Source: Burkholderiales bacterium (GTDB lineage: Bacteria > Pseudomonadota > Gammaproteobacteria > Burkholderiales > JAEUMW01). From it: a DNA stretch of 15,122 bases. The notes under the pieces were generated by a model. That model was not told the DNA's origin and searched no databases. It saw nothing but the letters and a program-made list of their open reading frames with translations. Shown here in pieces: positions 1 through 5,586 of the stretch. The stretch lies in assembly GCA_016791285.1 (NCBI GenBank), contig JAEUMX010000083.1, forward strand, positions 1 to 15,122. Reading direction: 5' to 3'. The translations under genes were made by a program, and so were the position numbers. Within the stretch, counting starts at the first letter, position 1. The number at the start of each line of letters is the position of its first letter.

Positions 1-357
1 GAGCCGCGCCACGGCGTGTCGGTGGATTTCGGCGTCAACCCTTACATCATCGCCGGGCAACCGCTCAGCGTGGGCCAGGAGGCCGACGGGGACGTGATCG
101 AGCGCGCAGCGCGGGCGGGATACCTGACCTGGACGTTCGTGCCGATGGCGCTTGCCTGCGCGCTGATGCGCCGACAATGGGCGCATAAGGACCGCACCAT
201 CGACCCCGCAACATGCCGGCGGGACGCGCGAAAACTCGACCCGCAGCGGCTTTATGGACCGATGCGCGTGCCCGGGACGGCGCACGATCACATCTATCAG
301 TTCGGCCGGGGGGCACACGGCAATCGGTCCAGGGCTGGACGCGAGCGGCGTGGTTAA
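1..357 (+). CDS. C-terminal part of an unrecognised protein, possibly membrane-associated (5'-truncated by the window edge)
   Basis: Frame 1 is open from the first base to the TAA at 355-357, giving 118 residues without a stop; the true start lies upstream of the window. The other two + frames close at about 107-109 and 184-189. The only recognisable character is a hydrophobic stretch at about residues 41-55 (around GYLTWTFVPMALACALM), followed by a basic, Arg-rich tail of low information content. This could be the end of a membrane protein whose last helix lies near residue 50. The tail composition is what out-of-frame GC-rich DNA also gives, so the true stop could differ if there is a frameshift. 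I do not recognise the family and propose no function. Confidence 0.4.
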   Translation, partial: EPRHGVSVDFGVNPYIIAGQPLSVGQEADGDVIERAARAGYLTWTFVPMALACALMRRQWAHKDRTIDPATCRRDARKLDPQRLYGPMRVPGTAHDHIYQFGRGAHGNRSRAGRERRG

Positions 358-530
358 GGACGACTCATGTTCGCGCGCGCGGGCCGCGCGCTCTTCGGCT
401 CAATAACCTTTGCCATGAACGAGGCTGCGCGGTCCACCAAATCCCTGCCATGTGCCCGGCTTTTTTTGTCACCGAATTTCCGTATTTTTCCGTACGGCGG
501 GAGGCGCCTGACGCTAACTTATTGATTTCT
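358..530. other. Intergenic region between the partial gene and the tRNA pair
   Basis: No coding frame is supported here. The region holds a GC-only inverted repeat at 375-391 (GCGCGCGG, one base, CCGCGCGC), lying 18 bases after the upstream stop codon and not followed by a T-run. A T-run is at 461-467. A short inverted repeat CCGTA/TACGG lies at 480-484 and 493-497. None is a convincing factor-independent terminator. The base composition is more AT-rich near 460-530 than in the surrounding genes, as expected just downstream of a tRNA operon on the - strand. Confidence 0.4.
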
Positions 531-606
531 TGGCGTCCCCACGGGGATTCGAACCCCGGTTACCGCCGTGAAAGGGCGATGTCCTAGGCCTCTAGACGAT
601 GGGGAC
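531..606 (-). tRNA. tRNA-Glu (anticodon UUC)
   Basis: The - strand reads GTCCCCA at the 5' end (606) and TGGGGAC, then discriminator G and an encoded CCA, at the 3' end (531). It has the normal D-arm (TCGTCTAGAGG) and the T-loop GGTTCGAATCC. The anticodon loop CTTTCAC (568-574) carries TTC at 570-572. The sequence closely follows the E. coli tRNA-Glu pattern. The gene is 76 nt including CCA. It is 15 nt downstream of tRNA-Ala(GGC) and is presumably processed from the same transcript. Confidence 0.98.
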
Positions 607-621
607 CGATTACCGCGTGAG

Positions 622-697
<76 letters not shown>

Positions 698-713
698 ACG
701 GAGCAAGGCGCGG

Positions 714-742
714 ATTATACGGAGGGGCCGTAGGGCTGTAAA
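714..742 (-). promoter_or_regulatory. Sigma-70 promoter of the tRNA-Ala/tRNA-Glu operon
   Basis: On the - strand a -35 element TTTACA (742-737, five of six consensus bases) and a perfect -10 TATAAT (719-714) are separated by exactly 17 bp. The stretch just after the -10 reads CCGCGCC, a GC-rich discriminator typical of stringently controlled stable-RNA promoters. The predicted transcription start is about 707, about 10 nt before tRNA-Ala. Growth-rate/ppGpp control is an inference from the discriminator. Confidence 0.85.
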
Positions 743-839
743 GGAAACGGCTCGCCGCCCCGGGATGCGCGCGCGCCCGACGACAAGGATACTTGCTCCC
801 GGATCGGGATCGCCCTACCTCCTAGAGGAGTGCAACGTC

Positions 840-1241
840 TCAAGGCTGCTCGACATCTCCCCACTCCGCCTGCTGCAGGACGATGCGATAGCCATCCGGA
901 TCTTCGTATGTGCGGCCGCGAGCTTCCCAGTAAGGATTGAACGATTCGACCCGCTTGAACCCGGCAGCCAACATGCTCGCGCCAGCGTCTTGCCATTCCA
1001 CCGCCGATGGTATGTAGAGCACCAACAGGTCTTCAGGCGTCGGCGCTGGCGCAATTGGTCGGGCGCGGCAGTGAGTGAATTCGAAGTGATAGCCAGAGCC
1101 AGCGGCACCGAGCATGACGCCATCGAACCCGTCGTGGTTCTCGAAGGCCCCAAGGACGCGAAGACCGAGGCCTCGACGGTACATCTCTGTGGTGCGCGCG
1201 AGATCGCCGACGGGTCTCGCGACTCGAATGTGATGCGACAT
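840..1241 (-). CDS. VOC-family (glyoxalase/bleomycin-resistance fold) protein, YycE-like
   Basis: A 133-residue protein of the vicinal oxygen chelate superfamily. The beta-alpha-beta-beta-beta half-sites are visible: SHHIRVARPVGDLARTTEMY at residues 2-21, the GLGLRVLG strand, GFDGVMLG (38-45) with YHFEFTH (51-57), and the closing strand EDPDGYRIVLQQ (113-124). His4, Glu54 and the C-terminal strand sit where VOC proteins carry metal or substrate ligands. The pattern resembles the small YycE-like subgroup, whose substrates are not established. The start ATG at 1241 is chosen because the domain begins right there; the frame stays open upstream, but that would overlap the cupredoxin gene. No strong Shine-Dalgarno is visible. 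It lies 65 bp after the cupredoxin stop on the same strand, with a long hairpin between them, so it may be the last gene of that operon. Confidence 0.88.
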   Translation of the reverse strand: MSHHIRVARPVGDLARTTEMYRRGLGLRVLGAFENHDGFDGVMLGAAGSGYHFEFTHCRARPIAPAPTPEDLLVLYIPSAVEWQDAGASMLAAGFKRVESFNPYWEARGRTYEDPDGYRIVLQQAEWGDVEQP

Positions 1242-1266
1242 GGCAATCCGGAAGGGGGTTTGAGTA

Positions 1267-1300
1267 GCGGTCTTGCGCCCGATGGTGCAGCCAAGACCGC
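1267..1300 (-). repeat. Perfect 9-bp inverted repeat between the cupredoxin and VOC genes
   Basis: GCGGTCTTG (1267-1275) and CAAGACCGC (1292-1300) are perfect inverse complements separated by 16 nt. They lie in the 65-nt gap of a same-strand gene pair, immediately after the cupredoxin stop codon. No U-tract follows on the - strand, so a simple factor-independent terminator is unlikely. It could stabilise the 3' end of the upstream message or reduce expression of the VOC gene, whose own ribosome site is poor. Confidence 0.55.
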
Positions 1301-1306
1301 CATCGG

Positions 1307-1681
1307 TCATTGCTCGCGCACGTGCACGACCCCAGCCATGAAGGGATGCAACGTGCAGATATAAGTGAAGTCGCCTTCGGCGGCAAAAGTATGCTCGAAC
1401 TTGTCGCCGGTATCCAAACCTTTCGAAGTGAAGCTCCTGTCGTTGCTGGTTACGGTATGCGGCGCCTCGTCGCGGTTGGTCCAGGTGATCCTGGTGCCGG
1501 GCGCAATCGTGATTTCCTGCGGGGCGAACGCGAACTTTGTGATATCGACATCGACGCTCGACGCCGACGATGCCCCCGCTGCGAAAGTCGCAGGCGCCAC
1601 GAAGGATGCGACGATGAACAGCGCAAGAGCGGCGCAGGCGTGAAGCGAGCGGATCGCGGCGCGAAATGATGGGTGGCTCAT
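1307..1681 (-). CDS. Periplasmic cupredoxin (amicyanin/plastocyanin-like type-1 copper protein)
   Basis: A 124-residue secreted blue-copper-like protein, probably a periplasmic electron carrier or copper-binding protein. Residues 1-35 are a Sec signal peptide: a basic start, a hydrophobic ACAALALFIVASFV core and an ATFAAG cleavage region. The mature part starts near VDVDITKFAFAPQEITIAPG, the typical strand of this family. The type-1 copper ligands are visible as His75 (EAPHTV) and the loop CTLHPFM, giving Cys109, His112 and Met115; the short C-x2-H-x2-M spacing is of amicyanin type. A strong ribosome site (AAAGGAGGG) lies just upstream of ATG 1681. It sits 20 bp after the metallophosphoesterase stop, so the two are almost certainly co-transcribed. 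The redox partner is unknown. Confidence 0.93.
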   Translation of the reverse strand: MSHPSFRAAIRSLHACAALALFIVASFVAPATFAAGASSASSVDVDITKFAFAPQEITIAPGTRITWTNRDEAPHTVTSNDRSFTSKGLDTGDKFEHTFAAEGDFTYICTLHPFMAGVVHVREQ

Positions 1682-1701
1682 ATTGCCCTCCTTTATGAAA
1701 G

Positions 1702-2655
1702 TCAGCCAGCAAGCGGCCGGTCGATCAGCGCGAGCTCGCGCCGTCCGCGCGCAACGGTGATCTGGCGCGTACCGAGCAGCTTCCCGAGTTCACCGGCCGG
1801 CACTTTGACCGGTCCGGGCTCGCAGACGCCTTCCTGCCCGGGTGTGGGCAGCGGGTAGGCGAGCGACATCGCGGTGTGTAGGGCGACATTGCCTTCCACC
1901 TTCTGCAGCACCTGATGGATATGTCCGTTCAACACCGTGACCGATCCGAACGGACGCAGAAGCGCCAGCGCCTGTGCGGAATCGGCCGTGCCCCAGCCCC
2001 AGGGTTCCCAAATTGTCCACAGGGGAATATGCGCGAGCACCACGATCGGCGTCGAGTGAGAGACGCGCGCGAGGTCGCTCTTCATCCAGGCAATCTGCTC
2101 GTCTCCGAGCGCTGCCAACTTGCCCATCTTGAAGTTGAGGACGTTGTTCAAGGCGATGAAATGCACGCCGCCCTGATCGAAGCTGTACCACGAGTTGCCG
2201 TTACCATCGTGATCGAAGAAGTTGAGATAGCCGTTGACGCCTTCATCGATCGTGTCGTGTTCGCCCGGTATCGTGTGCACCCGATCGACGTGAATTTCCC
2301 GCAGCAGGTCGCGCGCTTGAGCGAATTCCTCGGGTCTCGACAAATGGCTCACGTCGCCGGTGTGCACGACGAAGGCCGGCGCTTGCGGGAGCGCATTGAT
2401 GTCGGCAATGGCGCGGCGCAGGCCGCCGACGACGTCGGGATTGGCTTCCTTGCGAAAGCCGATGTGCGTGTCGCTGATCTGCACGAAGGTCAGCGCATGC
2501 TTGGCGGCCGCCTTGGGGGTACCCGCGTTGGTCGCGCCGAGCGCGCGTGGCACGCCGCCGGCAACCGTCCACACGATGGCGGCGCCGGTCCAGGCGGCGA
2601 GACAGCTCAATGCTCGACGGCGGGCGGGATTGTGGCCAGGGTCGGATATGTTCAT
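1702..2655 (-). CDS. Tat-type exported calcineurin-like metallophosphoesterase
   Basis: A 317-residue protein of the calcineurin-like phosphoesterase superfamily, which hydrolyses phosphomono- or diesters using a two-metal centre. The metal motifs appear in order: D62-x-H64 (ISDTHIG), G100-D101 (HTGDVSH), GEHD at 131-134, H209 (LAHIP) and G244-H-x-H247 (NGHIHQ). The third motif is GEHD rather than the usual GNHD, so the metal-ligand Asn is replaced by Glu. The N-terminus has RRRALSCLAAWTGAAIVW, a twin-arginine-like signal, followed by an Ala-rich region, so a folded metalloprotein exported to the periplasm is likely. The start at ATG 2655 is preferred because AAGGAG lies 6 nt upstream; the longer ATG at 2727 overlaps the proposed promoter. 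It is the first gene of the metallophosphoesterase-cupredoxin unit. The substrate cannot be told. Confidence 0.92.
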   Translation of the reverse strand: MNISDPGHNPARRRALSCLAAWTGAAIVWTVAGGVPRALGATNAGTPKAAAKHALTFVQISDTHIGFRKEANPDVVGGLRRAIADINALPQAPAFVVHTGDVSHLSRPEEFAQARDLLREIHVDRVHTIPGEHDTIDEGVNGYLNFFDHDGNGNSWYSFDQGGVHFIALNNVLNFKMGKLAALGDEQIAWMKSDLARVSHSTPIVVLAHIPLWTIWEPWGWGTADSAQALALLRPFGSVTVLNGHIHQVLQKVEGNVALHTAMSLAYPLPTPGQEGVCEPGPVKVPAGELGKLLGTRQITVARGRRELALIDRPLAG

Positions 2656-2694
2656 TTGACGCTCCTTGCGGTGAAGACGGGACTGCGTATACGC

Positions 2695-2727
2695 GCATAT
2701 ACCGGACGCGGGCGAGGGCTTATTCAC
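2695..2727 (-). promoter_or_regulatory. Candidate third ECF-type promoter, upstream of the metallophosphoesterase
   Basis: On the - strand GTGAATA (2727-2721) is followed after 18 nt by GTATATGC (2702-2695). This resembles the GGGAATA-N17-GTMATGC element found twice at 3377-3460, with one change in the -35-like part, one extra base in the spacer and one extra base in the -10-like part. The start would fall near 2688, about 33 nt before the metallophosphoesterase ATG. The match is imperfect, so this is a suggestion only. Confidence 0.35.
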
Positions 2728-2793
2728 GCTACGCCGTTTTTCGGCAGCGGAAGACCCGGCTGAGCGCGGAGCGCGGAAACCTCACCAGCGCTT

Positions 2794-2815
2794 CGGGAGG
2801 AACGAATCCCTCCCG
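2794..2815 (-). terminator. Hairpin downstream of the repeat-protein gene (possible terminator)
   Basis: CGGGAGG (2794-2800) and CCTCCCG (2809-2815) form a perfect 7-bp stem with an 8-nt loop, about 40 nt after the stop codon of the repeat protein on the - strand. No T-run follows on either strand, so it may act only as an mRNA end-stabilising structure or need Rho. Confidence 0.35.
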
Positions 2816-2852
2816 GGCGTCCGAGTGCAAAGGTGACTGGGGTTCGGATATC

Positions 2853-3317
2853 TCAGAAGGACGCCGAGATCTTCGATCTCGCGCCGCCAGGTTCGGACGC
2901 AACGGCACGCGTCTCCCCCGGCGCGTAATCCACTGGCCCATAGCCGTCGCTAATCTGCAGTTGCCGCGTGAGCCATTCCGATTGGGCGCGGTCTGCGATC
3001 ACGTCGGATTCGGATGCAACGGCACGTGTCTCCCCTGGCACGTAGTTCACCGGCCCATAGCCGTCGCTGATCTGCAGTTGCCGCGTGAACCATTCCGATT
3101 GCGTGCGGTCTCCGATGACGGCCGGTCGCGCGCCAGCGGGTTTCGTTGCGACGGCGTATTGCTCCCCCTGCACGCTGTCGGATGGCGCATAGCCGTCGGT
3201 GATTCGCAGCTGGCGCAAGAGCCACTCGTCTTGGCTTTCCGCGTGCGAAGCGATGGGCGCGGCGAGAAGGAATGTGCTGAGCGCAGTGGTCAGCGCGATT
3301 GCGGACTTCGAGTTCAT
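2853..3317 (-). CDS. Small secreted protein with three tandem ~40-residue repeats, function unknown
   Basis: A 154-residue protein with a clear Sec signal peptide (residues 1-26, MNSKSAIALTTALSTFLLAA start, predicted cut after SHA). The mature part is almost entirely three copies of one unit. The invariant cores are EW-x2-RQL-(R/Q)-I-(T/S)-DGY at residues 31-43, 76-88 and 115-127, followed by PGET-RAVAS in copies 2 and 3 and the degenerate QGEQYAVAT in copy 1. Copies 2 and 3 are exactly 39 residues (117 bp) apart and nearly identical at DNA level, which indicates recent duplication. Copy 1 is the diverged one. There are no Cys residues or membrane segments after the signal. ATG 3317 is preceded by TAGGAG at good spacing; the upstream open frame lacks support. 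It is transcribed divergently from the ECF sigma factor, from an element matching that in front of the sigma gene. I do not recognise the family; a periplasmic stress-response or scaffold role is speculation. Confidence 0.88.
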   Translation of the reverse strand: MNSKSAIALTTALSTFLLAAPIASHAESQDEWLLRQLRITDGYAPSDSVQGEQYAVATKPAGARPAVIGDRTQSEWFTRQLQISDGYGPVNYVPGETRAVASESDVIADRAQSEWLTRQLQISDGYGPVDYAPGETRAVASEPGGARSKISASF

Positions 3318-3376
3318 GGTCGGTCTCCTAAATTGGTGGATGATCGAGGCAGACGCCAGCATGGCGTTCGCACCCT

Positions 3377-3407
3377 GCATGACTTTCCTCGTGCGGCAGA
3401 TATTCCC
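3377..3407 (-). promoter_or_regulatory. Predicted ECF-sigma promoter of the repeat-protein gene
   Basis: On the - strand GGGAATA (3407-3401) and GTCATGC (3383-3377) are separated by 17 nt. The same arrangement with the same spacing occurs on the opposite strand at 3430-3460. The start would be near 3370, about 53 nt upstream of the repeat-protein ATG. Assignment to the adjacent ECF sigma factor rests on this shared divergent arrangement and is an inference. Confidence 0.6.
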
Positions 3408-3429
3408 GGCACGGATTTCGTTGCGAACC

Positions 3430-3460
3430 GGGAATAAAGTGGCTTCGTGATCGGTAATGC
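3430..3460 (+). promoter_or_regulatory. Predicted autoregulated ECF promoter of the sigma/anti-sigma operon
   Basis: GGGAATA (3430-3436), 17 nt, GTAATGC (3454-3460). It matches the - strand element at 3377-3407 in both boxes and in spacing. Transcription would begin near 3466-3468, leaving a ~17-nt leader containing the AGGAG ribosome site before TTG 3484. The ATG at 3457 lies inside the -10-like box and so would not be in this transcript. Confidence 0.6.
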
Positions 3461-3473
3461 CGAAGACGGAGAC

Positions 3474-3480
3474 AGGAGAG
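3474..3480 (+). promoter_or_regulatory. Ribosome binding site that decides the sigma-factor start
   Basis: AGGAGAG at 3474-3480 lies 5 nt (counted from AGGAG) before TTG 3484, good spacing for a Shine-Dalgarno. The alternative in-frame ATG at 3457 has no purine-rich sequence ahead of it. Confidence 0.6.
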
Positions 3481-3483
3481 TCA

Positions 3484-4083
3484 TTGACCAAGCCGAACAC
3501 AGCCAACCGCTTCCAACAGGTGGTGTTGCCGCACCTGAACGCGGCCTACAACTTGGCGCGCTGGCTGTGCCGCAACGATCACAACGCCGAGGACATCGTG
3601 CAGGAGGCCAGCCTGCGGGCGTTCAGGTTCTTCGATGGTTTCCACGGCGAGGATGCGCGGGCGTGGTTCCTGGCAATCGTCAGAAACGCGGCCTACACTT
3701 GGCTGCAACAGAATCGTGGGCATGAGCAGAGCGTCCCTTTCGACGAGGAGCTTCACAGTCTGCAGGCGAGTGCGACCGTCACTGTTCTGAGTCCGCCAGA
3801 CAGCAATCCCGAAGCGATCCTGGCGCGCGACGACGACAGAGGACTGGTGAACCGGGCGCTGGAGATGCTGCCGGCAGAGTTTCGGGAAGTGCTCGTTCTG
3901 CGGGAGCTGGAGGATCTGTCTTACAAGGAGATTTCGAGTGTTGCGGGCATCCCCATGGGAACAGTTATGTCCCGGCTCGCACGGGCCCGCAGACTGTTGG
4001 GCGAGTGCTTGAAAGGAATCGACAACGGGATACGCAATGGAATGCAAAGAGACCAGGAACCTGCTGCCGGCCCACGCAGATAG
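3484..4083 (+). CDS. ECF-type RNA polymerase sigma factor
   Basis: A 199-residue extracytoplasmic-function sigma factor (sigma-70 group 4) that directs RNA polymerase to stress-response promoters. Numbering from TTG 3484, region 2 spans about 10-79, with LNAAYNLARWL and the core-binding NAEDIVQEASLRAF segment followed by the DNA-melting part ARAWFLAIVRNAAYTWLQQ. Region 4 spans about 124-176, with LPAEFREVLVLRELEDLSY and the helix-turn-helix YKEISSVAGIPMGTVMSRL. No region 1.1 or 3 is present, as expected. The TTG start is chosen over ATG 3457 because of its ribosome site and because the ATG falls inside a predicted -10 box. The 3' end overlaps the anti-sigma gene by 47 bp, which is typical of coupled sigma/anti-sigma pairs. 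The predicted promoter in front suggests autoregulation. Confidence 0.94.
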   Translation: MTKPNTANRFQQVVLPHLNAAYNLARWLCRNDHNAEDIVQEASLRAFRFFDGFHGEDARAWFLAIVRNAAYTWLQQNRGHEQSVPFDEELHSLQASATVTVLSPPDSNPEAILARDDDRGLVNRALEMLPAEFREVLVLRELEDLSYKEISSVAGIPMGTVMSRLARARRLLGECLKGIDNGIRNGMQRDQEPAAGPRR

Positions 4084-4816
4084 GGAGCTGGGTTTGCGCG
4101 AAGCCATAGAGATCGACCGACATATGCAGAACTGCTCCGGTTGCCGGGGAGAGTTCGCGCGACAGCGTGCGCTGCGTGAGGCAGTGAAGAAGCACGCGAC
4201 CTATTTCGCGGCTCCCGGTCATCTGGAACGACGCATTCTGTCTGCGTTGCCGCATGAAGCGCCGCAGCCGAAACGGCGCGGGAAATCGACGTGGCCCTGG
4301 GGCTGGCTCAACGCCGGTGCAGTGCTCGCATCCGCCTTCGCATTGGTTTGGAGTATCAGCCTCTACCTGGCGGTGCCGTCGGCCGATGATCTTCTCGCCC
4401 AGGAGGTGGTTTCGAGCCATGTGCGTTCGCTCATGGCAAGCAATATCGCCGACGTCGCATCGTCCGACCAGCACACCGTGAAACCATGGTTCAGCGGCAA
4501 GCTGGACTTTTCCCCGAGGGTAAGCGACTTTACCGCGCAGGGCTTTCCGTTGGTCGGAGGCAGGCTCGATTACCTCGATCGCCGGCCGGTTGCAGCGTTG
4601 GTCTACCGTCACCGCCAGCACGTGATCAATATGTATTGTTGGCCGTCGAGCGCTGAACGTGAAGCCGGAGTGCAAACCCAGTCCCGTCAGGGTTTCCATC
4701 TCGTGCGTTGGGCCAAGAATGGCATGGTCCATTGGGCGATTTCGGATCTCAACCCGCACGAGCTGATGACGCTCGTGCAGATGCTGCGGACCGGGGAGGG
4801 GCATCCGGCAGCTTGA
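4037..4816 (+). CDS. Membrane-anchored anti-sigma factor with zinc-finger (ZAS-like) domain
   Basis: A 259-residue anti-sigma factor that probably holds the upstream ECF sigma inactive at the inner membrane. The N-terminal cytoplasmic domain carries the zinc-binding H29-x3-C33-x2-C36 motif (HMQNCSGC) and an early Cys3, as in the zf-HC2/ZAS class. A basic stretch PKRRGK (79-84) precedes one transmembrane helix at about 91-112 (LNAGAVLASAFALVWSISLY). The remaining ~145 residues would be periplasmic and contain a globular region around FSGKLDFSPRVSDFTAQGFP and a conserved-looking GGRLDYLDRRPVAALVY. This architecture occurs widely in Burkholderiales-type ECF pairs. The start inside the sigma gene gives a 47-bp overlap, implying translational coupling. 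The signal sensed is unknown; with this N-in topology it would act from the periplasm. Confidence 0.92.
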   Translation: MECKETRNLLPAHADRELGLREAIEIDRHMQNCSGCRGEFARQRALREAVKKHATYFAAPGHLERRILSALPHEAPQPKRRGKSTWPWGWLNAGAVLASAFALVWSISLYLAVPSADDLLAQEVVSSHVRSLMASNIADVASSDQHTVKPWFSGKLDFSPRVSDFTAQGFPLVGGRLDYLDRRPVAALVYRHRQHVINMYCWPSSAEREAGVQTQSRQGFHLVRWAKNGMVHWAISDLNPHELMTLVQMLRTGEGHPAA

Positions 4817-4832
4817 GACCCGGGAGAAGAAC

Positions 4833-5537
4833 GTGATCGACCTCTACTACTGGACGACCCCGAACGGACACAAGATCACGATGTTCCTGGAGGAGACCGG
4901 ATTGCCGTATACGGTCCGACCCGTGAACATCTCCGCTGGCGAGCAGTTCGAACCCGCTTTCCTCGCGATCTCGCCCAACAACAAGATCCCCGCGATCGTG
5001 GACGATGCGCCGGCCGACGGCGGCGCGCCGCTCTCCGTCTTCGAATCGGGCGCGATTTTGCAGTACCTCGCCGAGAAGACCGGGCGCTTCCTGCCCACCG
5101 ACCTTCGGGCGCGAATCGAGGTCGTGGAATGGTTGTTCTGGCAGATGGGCGGGCTCGGACCGATGCTCGGGCAGAACCACCACTTCGTGCAGTACGCGCC
5201 GGAACCTCTGCCCTACGCGATCGAGCGCTACGTGAAGGAAGCCGAGCGGCTCTACGGCGTGCTCAATAAGCGGCTCGCCGACCGCCAATTCATCGCCGGC
5301 GAATACTCGATCGCCGACATGGCGTGCTACCCGTGGATCGTCCCGCACCGGCGACAGCGGGTGGATATCGAGACGTATCCGAACGTGAAGCGATGGTTCG
5401 AGACCATCGAGGCCCGCCCCGCGACGCAACGCGCCTACGCGATCGCCGAGCGCATCAACCAGGCGCCGGCCGTGACGGATGCATCGCGGTCAGTGCTGTT
5501 CGGGCAGGGCCGGCGGACGCCGACGCCGCGACCGTAG
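4833..5537 (+). CDS. yfcG: Nu-class glutathione transferase / disulfide-bond oxidoreductase, YfcG-like
   Basis: A 234-residue cytosolic GST-fold protein. It follows the E. coli YfcG pattern closely: IDLYYWTTPNGHKITMFLEE at 2-21, SPNNKIPAIVD (47-57) with the cis-Pro, ADGGAPLSVFESGAILQYLA around 61-80, and the helical WLFWQMGGLGPMLGQNHHF motif. YfcG-type enzymes bind two glutathione molecules rather than using a classic Ser/Tyr/Cys, and act as disulfide-bond reductases with low GST activity. The N-terminal thioredoxin fold covers about 1-88 and the helical domain the rest. The C-terminal tail, about 20 residues longer than in E. coli and Pro/Arg-rich, may be disordered. It starts with GTG at 4833, with GGGAGAAG upstream, only 16 nt after the anti-sigma stop, so it may be co-transcribed with the sigma operon. 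Confidence 0.93.
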   Translation: MIDLYYWTTPNGHKITMFLEETGLPYTVRPVNISAGEQFEPAFLAISPNNKIPAIVDDAPADGGAPLSVFESGAILQYLAEKTGRFLPTDLRARIEVVEWLFWQMGGLGPMLGQNHHFVQYAPEPLPYAIERYVKEAERLYGVLNKRLADRQFIAGEYSIADMACYPWIVPHRRQRVDIETYPNVKRWFETIEARPATQRAYAIAERINQAPAVTDASRSVLFGQGRRTPTPRP

Positions 5538-5586
5538 CACGCGCTCCCGGTGCCGCAGGTACAGTGCCGACTCTCATCCAACCCCC

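Larger units (their letters stand above)
2656..2852. other. Intergenic region between the repeat protein and the metallophosphoesterase
   Basis: No credible gene is visible here. It holds a hairpin at 2794-2815 just after the repeat-protein gene, a short tandem GAGCGCG duplication at about 2762-2775, and the candidate promoter at 2695-2727 with the AAGGAG ribosome site for the metallophosphoesterase. Confidence 0.5.

Noticed and set aside
1242..1712. Longer 290-residue version of the VOC protein
   Set aside because: The extra part overlaps the whole cupredoxin gene in another frame and is Arg-rich; the VOC domain starts at the ATG at 1241.
2941..3104. 117-bp-spaced DNA repeats as a possible CRISPR or regulatory repeat array
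   Set aside because: Only two near-identical copies plus one diverged copy; they keep reading frame and encode the repeat units of the secreted protein.
3457..3483. ATG 3457 as the sigma-factor start
   Set aside because: No ribosome site, and it lies inside the proposed -10 box; TTG 3484 has AGGAG at correct spacing. Not completely excluded.
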